Source of the DNA: Cytophagales bacterium | GTDB taxonomy: Bacteria > Bacteroidota > Bacteroidia > Cytophagales > Cyclobacteriaceae | Assembly: GCA_013298505.1 (NCBI GenBank) | Contig: JAAFHY010000001.1 | Coordinates: forward strand, 1 to 64,000 | Length of the DNA stretch: 64,000 nucleotides | Direction of reading: 5' to 3' | Shown here: positions 62,530 to 64,000 of the stretch, piece after piece | Layout: the number at the start of each line of letters is the position of its first letter | How positions within the stretch are numbered: position 1 is the stretch's first letter | The notes under the pieces: generated by a model | The model's database searches: none | What the model saw: only the letters and a program-made list of their open reading frames with translations | What the model was told of the DNA's origin: nothing | Made by a program: the position numbers and the translations under genes

Positions 62530-63861
62530 ATGAAAAAAATCCTATCCTTTATTATCATAGCGGTTATTGCACAGGCATGCGACAATCAGCAAACCACCAC
62601 CTTCGGAATTGAACCGAACGCTGGTCAATGGAAACCGTGGGTAAGTCCATCAACTATCGAATTTAAAATTCCGCCTCCTCCGACCGGTAGTGAAGAAAAA
62701 AAGGAGACCAAGGAAATAATTTCGCTTCAAAAAAATCTGGATAGCACGCTTATCGCGGAAATGCATTACTGGAATGCAGGCCCACCCTCCTACCGCTGGC
62801 AAGCTGCGGCAGACGATCTGTTGGATACAACACAATACTTCCTGCGCGTTTATTCACTCCTTAATGTAGCCATCTATGATGCAACGCTTGCTGCGTGGAG
62901 TGCCAAGTATGAACATAATCGAAAGCGCCCATTAGCTCAGGACGGACTCAAACACCTGGTGTCGCCACCCCAAACTCCATCCTATCCGTGCGAGCATTCT
63001 GTTACGGCTGGTGCAGCAGCCACTATGTTGGCCTATCTGTTTCCTGCCAAAGCTGATTCTATTCTAGCGGCCGCAAAGAAAATCGGACAATCGCGCGTGC
63101 TTGCGGGTGTTCAATTTCCGAGTGATGTAAAAGCTGGTTTTGATTTAGGTGTTCAAGTTGCTAACTATGTTATCGAACATCGCGCTAAGCAGGATGGAGG
63201 TGATAAACGATGGAAAGGAAAAATTCCATCAGAGGCTGGCTATTGGAAGGGAAAACCTTTACGTTTTGACATTCCCAATATGAAGCCATGGGTGCTTACT
63301 TCCACAAATCAATTCCATTCGGTTCCTCCTCCCGATGTCAAAAAAGATATGGCTGAGTTGAAAGCGTTTAAGAGAACGGATGAATCGAACTATCGGGCGT
63401 TTAAGTGGGAGTTTGAATGGCCGTGGGGGGACATCATCGATAGAAAAATAATGGAGCATGGACTTCTCAACAACGCACCAAGAGCCGCCCGCATCTATAC
63501 ATTACTAGCCGTTGCCGATTACGAAAATCAAATCGCCAACATTGAGTCTAAATATGTTTACTTCCGCATTCGACCCGATCAATATGACCCAACCTATAAA
63601 GCACTTTTTAAAACTCCACCCTCACCAGGCTATCCCGCAGGGCATGCTACTGTTGCGGCTTGTTATGGCGAAATGCTTGCATACTTGTTCCCATCTGATG
63701 CAAAAGAATTTCATGAGTTGGCCGAAGAAGAAACATTATCACGATTTGAAGCGGGCGTACACTTTCGCACGGACAACGAAGCTGGAATGAAGTTGGGGAA
63801 AGAGGTAGCGAATGAAATTATTAAACGGGCAAAAGCTGATGGGGCTGATGTAGTGAAGTAA
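62530..63861 (+). CDS. Two-domain PAP2/vanadium-haloperoxidase-like lipoprotein
   Basis: The 443-residue protein is a lipoprotein (lipobox AQAC, Cys17) with two tandem acid-phosphatase-like domains. Domain 2 is intact: K341, R348-P349 in KYVYFRIRP, PAGH at 369-372 and SRFEAGVHF with S404, R405 and H411. Domain 1 keeps K126 and R133-P134, but PSGH reads PCEH (153-156) and the catalytic histidine of SRVLAGVQF is Q195, so that half is probably inactive. The family dephosphorylates phosphate esters or oxidises halides with vanadate. It is the last complete gene of the cluster. Confidence 0.85.
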   Translation: MKKILSFIIIAVIAQACDNQQTTTFGIEPNAGQWKPWVSPSTIEFKIPPPPTGSEEKKETKEIISLQKNLDSTLIAEMHYWNAGPPSYRWQAAADDLLDTTQYFLRVYSLLNVAIYDATLAAWSAKYEHNRKRPLAQDGLKHLVSPPQTPSYPCEHSVTAGAAATMLAYLFPAKADSILAAAKKIGQSRVLAGVQFPSDVKAGFDLGVQVANYVIEHRAKQDGGDKRWKGKIPSEAGYWKGKPLRFDIPNMKPWVLTSTNQFHSVPPPDVKKDMAELKAFKRTDESNYRAFKWEFEWPWGDIIDRKIMEHGLLNNAPRAARIYTLLAVADYENQIANIESKYVYFRIRPDQYDPTYKALFKTPPSPGYPAGHATVAACYGEMLAYLFPSDAKEFHELAEEETLSRFEAGVHFRTDNEAGMKLGKEVANEIIKRAKADGADVVK

Positions 63862-63907
63862 ACGAACTATAGCGGTCAAAACACTTTAGCCATCACCCAG
63901 GTTCTTC

Positions 63908-63925
63908 CTCACATCATCATGCGAT
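63908..63925. promoter_or_regulatory. Palindromic 18-mer, copy 4
   Basis: CTCACATCATCATGCGAT shares the core CATCATCATGCGAT with copies 1-3 and lies 46 bases after the PAP2 stop, overlapping the stop of a reverse-strand frame. Confidence 0.45.
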
Positions 63926-64000
63926 TTACTCGCCCCATATCTTTCATCACCTTTGAAAGGTAAATAGCCTGCTTGGGCGTGTTCTGGTTTTTACTATCGG
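63909..64000 (-). CDS. C-terminal end of an unidentified protein, cut by window edge
   Basis: The reverse strand is open from the window edge to a TGA at 63909-63911 and reads DSKNQNTPKQAIYL and then SKVMKDMGRVNRMMM, 29 codons in all. The composition looks like a coding C-terminus, but the fragment is too short to name a family, and the rest lies outside the window. Confidence 0.4.
   Translation of the reverse strand, partial: DSKNQNTPKQAIYLSKVMKDMGRVNRMMM

Noticed and set aside
1-64000. CRISPR arrays, insertion sequences, prophage or rRNA genes
   Set aside because: No regularly spaced direct repeats, transposase, integrase, phage structural gene or rRNA sequence was seen on either strand.

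Overview
The window looks like chromosomal DNA of a Bacteroidota bacterium, most likely of the order Cytophagales. Three things point there. Several genes belong to families confined to that phylum: type IX secretion (T9SS) cargo with C-terminal sorting domains, a PorP/SprF-like outer-membrane protein, and FtsX-type permeases with a cytoplasmic prefix domain. Promoter boxes fit the phylum's TAnnTTTG -7 consensus. Start codons generally lack Shine-Dalgarno sequences. No assignment below order level is possible from the sequence alone.

Layout. 1-6.6 kb: the 5' part of a sodium:solute symporter gene, then clpS, recR, a VapBC-like toxin-antitoxin pair, an aminotransferase and a heptose-phosphate kinase, followed by a small accessory patch (orphan lipoprotein, HNH endonuclease). 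6.6-9.4 kb: tRNA-His with its terminator, dihydroorotase and a divergent DEAD-box RNA helicase. 9.5-23.5 kb: a variable zone built around three large FtsX-like permeases, two PadR regulators and a serine hydrolase. It is interrupted at 13.8-16.6 kb by an island holding a zeta-toxin-like pair, a 5'-truncated E1/ThiF-like gene with an intact DUF6527 gene (apparent debris of a ubiquitin-like conjugation system), short hairpin repeats and the last codons of a fourth permease. 23.8-33.9 kb: fumC, a nucleoside-type MFS transporter with a Gfo/Idh/MocA oxidoreductase, an exported metallo-beta-lactamase-fold hydrolase, a small membrane cluster next to a Crp/Fnr regulator, an exported amidohydrolase, a CPBP protease and an XRE regulator. 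34-46.3 kb: a SPOR-like exported protein, a glycine-rich exported protein, recJ and lptB, two tandem T9SS cargo proteins, a PLP enzyme divergent from a radical SAM protein, a SemiSWEET and DNA polymerase I. 46.4-64 kb: two TPR-sensor-kinase/LuxR-response-regulator pairs surrounding T9SS cargo and a PorP/SprF-like gene, then a run of envelope proteins (two lipoproteins, two TPM-domain proteins, a von Willebrand A protein, a two-domain PAP2/haloperoxidase-like lipoprotein).

How the parts relate. The last 18 kb is dominated by cell-surface and secretion functions with their own phosphorelays, and a palindromic 18-mer recurs four times between 55.7 and 63.9 kb among these genes. The most informative oddities are the eroded ubiquitin-like module beside a permease scar, a DNA polymerase I lacking two of the proofreading metal ligands, the recurrent palindrome of the envelope cluster, and two perfect inverted repeats in one divergent promoter region. 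No IS element, prophage, CRISPR array or rRNA operon was seen.
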